This document shows positions 63,307 to 64,000 of a DNA stretch of 64,000 bases, in pieces (position 1 is the first letter of the stretch; every line of letters begins with the position of its first letter). The notes below the pieces were generated by a model. The model saw only the letters and a list, made by a program, of their open reading frames with translations, made no database searches and was not told the origin of the DNA. The translations under genes were made by a program, and so were the position numbers. The stretch is from Chrysomallon squamiferum (lineage: Eukaryota > Mollusca > Gastropoda > Neomphalida > Peltospiridae): NCBI GenBank assembly GCA_012295275.1, contig CM022669.1, positions 4,377,777 through 4,441,776 of the forward strand, read 5' to 3'.

Positions 63307-64000
63307 TTTGTTGTTGTTGTTGTTTTCAGTTTTCCTATATAGGATTTCTATGGAAAAAAAAAGAAATTTTTTCATATAATTTTTATTTTGATATTAATTT
63401 TACAGGTTGTTTTTATATCCAACTTTCCACAGTCAGTATGGCAATATTTAATAAACCAGCAATGAAGTAATGATTGAATGGAAAATAATGTAACAGACTG
63501 ATGATTTTTCACATAAATAAATTATTAAAAAAATATATGTTTAATGATGCCTCAGCACATTAAAATTTCAGTTGTCAAATAGTTGGGAATAAAAGAGAAT
63601 ATCTGTGAGTTATAATTAGGATCTGCTATTGCCAACAGAGTTTGATAAACCTGTCAATGGAATAAGCTGCAACACAAGGGTGTCTGAGAAAGAAAGTCTG
63701 CAGGGCTTATCACAGACTATTTCCATTGAGATAAGCTACATTACAGATAAAACAGAATACAAAGAAACAAATGAATTAAACAGTGGGGCAGAAACGTACT
63801 GATACAGGAGGAAAAATTGATCATTTCAGACTGCAAGTCAAATGGAAAGATGGATGATGATTTAAAAAACTCACTTTTTCAGGAGTCAGCTGATGATCTC
63901 CTCCTGCAAGATTGACACTTTTGTCTACAATGCCAATAGAGCAGGTGGAACCAGGAGTTGCTTCTACATTCAGAGTTACATCCCCTCCTGGTAAAACAGT
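45933..64000 (-). CDS. Thioester-containing protein, complement C3/alpha-2-macroglobulin superfamily (3' part)
   Basis: Twenty-four exons on the minus strand, 5' to 3': 64000-63875 (continues off the window), 63044-62918, 62473-62409, 62010-61929, 59467-59332, 58668-58444, 57689-57540, 56929-56834, 55989-55938, 55520-55437, 54835-54659, 54193-53862, 53077-52912, 52471-52287, 51779-51564, 51276-51143, 50561-50468, 49913-49830, 49378-49270, 48768-48649, 48361-48257, 47992-47858, 46901-46881, 46090-45933. Phases fit at every junction except after 58444. About 1059 residues are covered. Order: MG6 ([20 protein letters not shown]), FPETWLWD segment, MG7, thioester domain with GCGEQ, receptor-binding MG8 (MVTGWTP), then a six-Cys NTR/C345C domain. 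Family proteins are secreted, cleaved, and bind targets covalently through the Cys-Gln thioester in innate immunity. No anaphylatoxin domain is visible, so a C3-like versus CD109/TEP-like assignment is open. The N-terminal MG1-5 domains lie outside. Confidence 0.9.
50280..50460. repeat. (ATT)n/(ATC)n tract beside an exon
   Basis: About 180 bp of ATT and ATC triplets with GTT ends, directly next to the exon donor at 50468. Open frames here are homopolymeric Ile or Asn. Confidence 0.9.
53081..53455. repeat. Compound (AAT)n higher-order minisatellite
   Basis: A ~115-bp unit made of (AAT)n, 'agtattaataacaataatag' and 'ctaccactacctctgctac' occurs about three times in tandem inside the intron between two thioester-domain exons. 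Confidence 0.9.
54258..54360. repeat. (GATA)n microsatellite
   Basis: GATA tetranucleotides with GACA interruptions, followed by A-rich AATAAA/ACAAG repeats to about 54540, in the intron between the GCGEQ exon and the next. Confidence 0.9.
55525..55755. repeat. (AAT)n microsatellite
   Basis: Long AAT triplet tract with interruptions immediately upstream (in the minus-strand sense) of the acceptor of exon 55520-55437. Confidence 0.95.
56340..56470. repeat. (ATT)n/(GTT)n microsatellite
   Basis: Triplet repeats preceded by a short TG-rich stretch, in the intron between exons 56929-56834 and 55989-55938. Confidence 0.9.
57240..57345. repeat. (TAG)n-(AAT)n microsatellite
   Basis: AGT/TAG triplets grading into AAT triplets, in the intron between exons 57689-57540 and 56929-56834. 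Confidence 0.9.
57785..58482. repeat. Minisatellite (~60 bp) copying an exon-intron boundary
   Basis: About a dozen copies, some shortened to about 36 bp, of a unit that on the minus strand reads 'ggttacagtttacaactacc', then 'tgaagaaatgtctacat', then the donor 'gtaagttttt'. The unit thus contains the last ~35 nt of the MG7 exon plus its splice donor. The copy nearest the exon (donor at 58443-58442) is taken as the functional one. Confidence 0.9.
58444..58668 (-). other. MG7 exon with a one-base frame break
   Basis: Reads [17 protein letters not shown] and [10 protein letters not shown] in one frame and [11 protein letters not shown] in another. Both are expected in sequence (C3-type 'LPYxVVR...YNY'). 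The exon is 225 nt where 226 would fit the flanking phases, and the shift falls at 'ttccaatcatgg' near 58490, where one more C would restore frame. This is either a real mutation or a base-calling error. The exon's 3' end lies in a minisatellite. Confidence 0.75.
59332..59467 (-). other. Exon with conserved FPETWLWD segment
   Basis: Encodes [19 protein letters not shown], matching the conserved 'FPE(S/T)WLW' segment that precedes MG7 in C3 and A2M family proteins. It joins in phase to [13 protein letters not shown] of the next exon. Confidence 0.9.
60085..60340 (+). mobile_element. Tc1-like transposase N-terminal fragment
   Basis: Two overlapping frames give a helix-turn-helix segment ([19 protein letters not shown]) and then, after a shift near 60190, the highly typical Tc1 segment [19 protein letters not shown] followed by [13 protein letters not shown]. 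This is the N-terminal DNA-binding part only; the DDE catalytic domain is absent and a (TA)n tract follows. A dead remnant on the strand opposite to the host gene. Confidence 0.85.
60385..60977. mobile_element. hAT-like MITE
   Basis: About 593 bp bounded by imperfect terminal inverted repeats: left 'cagtggtctcgccagc', right (reverse complement) 'cagaggtctcgctac'. Both continue to a shared 'gatggcggg' some 30 bp inside. The CAGxGGTCTCG ends recall hAT elements. No transposase is inside and no clear 8-bp target duplication is seen; the left flank is (TA)n. Confidence 0.65.
60988..61872. mobile_element. Tigger/pogo-like MITE
   Basis: About 885 bp with ends 'cagtataccctcacctattc' (left) and, reverse-complemented on the right, 'cagtattccctcgctattc', flanked by TA on both sides. 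The right end continues as 'gggggttacgttcttta' and 'aaaccgcgaatattgg', close in layout to Tigger/pogo terminal repeats. No transposase frame is present. Confidence 0.75.
62409..64000 (-). other. MG6 and following linker exons of the thioester protein
   Basis: Three exons (64000-63875, 63044-62918, 62473-62409). The text [20 protein letters not shown] is typical of MG6 in TEP/CD109/A2M proteins. It continues [20 protein letters not shown] and then a very charged Lys/Glu/Asp stretch ([17 protein letters not shown]) where C3 would have its processing site and anaphylatoxin region. There is no six-cysteine anaphylatoxin pattern and no clear RXXR tetrabasic site. Confidence 0.8.
63252..63325. repeat. 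(TTTA)n-(GTT)n microsatellite
   Basis: TTTA tetranucleotides followed by GTT triplets in the first complete intron of the thioester-protein gene. A 198-codon plus-strand frame across this region is antisense to an exon and contains this tract, so it is not called. Confidence 0.9.

Noticed and set aside
62874-63470. 198-codon plus-strand open frame
   Set aside because: It is antisense to the MG6 exon of the thioester-protein gene and crosses an intron with a TTTA repeat; no family resemblance.

Overview
The window is animal nuclear DNA: AT-rich, intron-rich, with GT-AG introns and very dense (CA)n, (GA)n, (TA)n and (AAT)n microsatellites. The style, and a recurring AGGGA-type 'GGGAxATAACT' motif that I associate with molluscan genomes, suggest a mollusc, possibly a cephalopod. 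That is an inference; no organism-specific marker is present.

Left part (about 1.6-42.2 kb, + strand): a tandemly duplicated gene of the KY (kyphoscoliosis peptidase)/hillarin type, an inactive-looking transglutaminase-like fold. Copy A (1579-9642) is broken. A truncated fragment B' (12135-13714) has only exons 1 and 4. Copy B (15306-31900) has an expanded first exon, a 717-nt in-frame deletion and a frameshift. Copy C (34597-40698) is an intact eight-exon gene for 728 residues. The intact product starts with a dual-acylation motif (MGCGASKS), continues with a transglutaminase-like domain whose Cys-His-Asp triad looks lost, then a KY/hillarin C-terminal region, and ends with a helical segment resembling the distal stalk region of dynein heavy chains.

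Intron 1 of copy B has been replaced by an 11.5-kb satellite array: 16 full direct units of 619-656 bp plus a partial one, then about two units in inverted orientation. Each unit contains four diverged ~50-bp sub-repeats, a (CA)n tract of variable length and splice-site-like signals.

Middle (42.2-45.9 kb): homology to the duplicated block stops abruptly at a ~560-bp GC/CpG-rich island of unknown nature, followed by AT-rich DNA downstream of the right-hand gene.

Right part (45.9-64.0 kb, - strand): 24 exons of a thioester-containing complement C3/alpha-2-macroglobulin superfamily protein. They run from the MG6 domain (gene continues beyond the right edge) through a thioester domain with GCGEQ to a C-terminal six-cysteine NTR/C345C domain. 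No anaphylatoxin domain is visible, the usual catalytic His aligns with Ser, and one exon carries a one-base frame break beside a minisatellite that has copied the exon-intron boundary about a dozen times. One intron holds a Tc1-like fragment, a hAT-like MITE and a Tigger/pogo-like MITE side by side. The two gene groups converge tail to tail; no shared pathway is evident.
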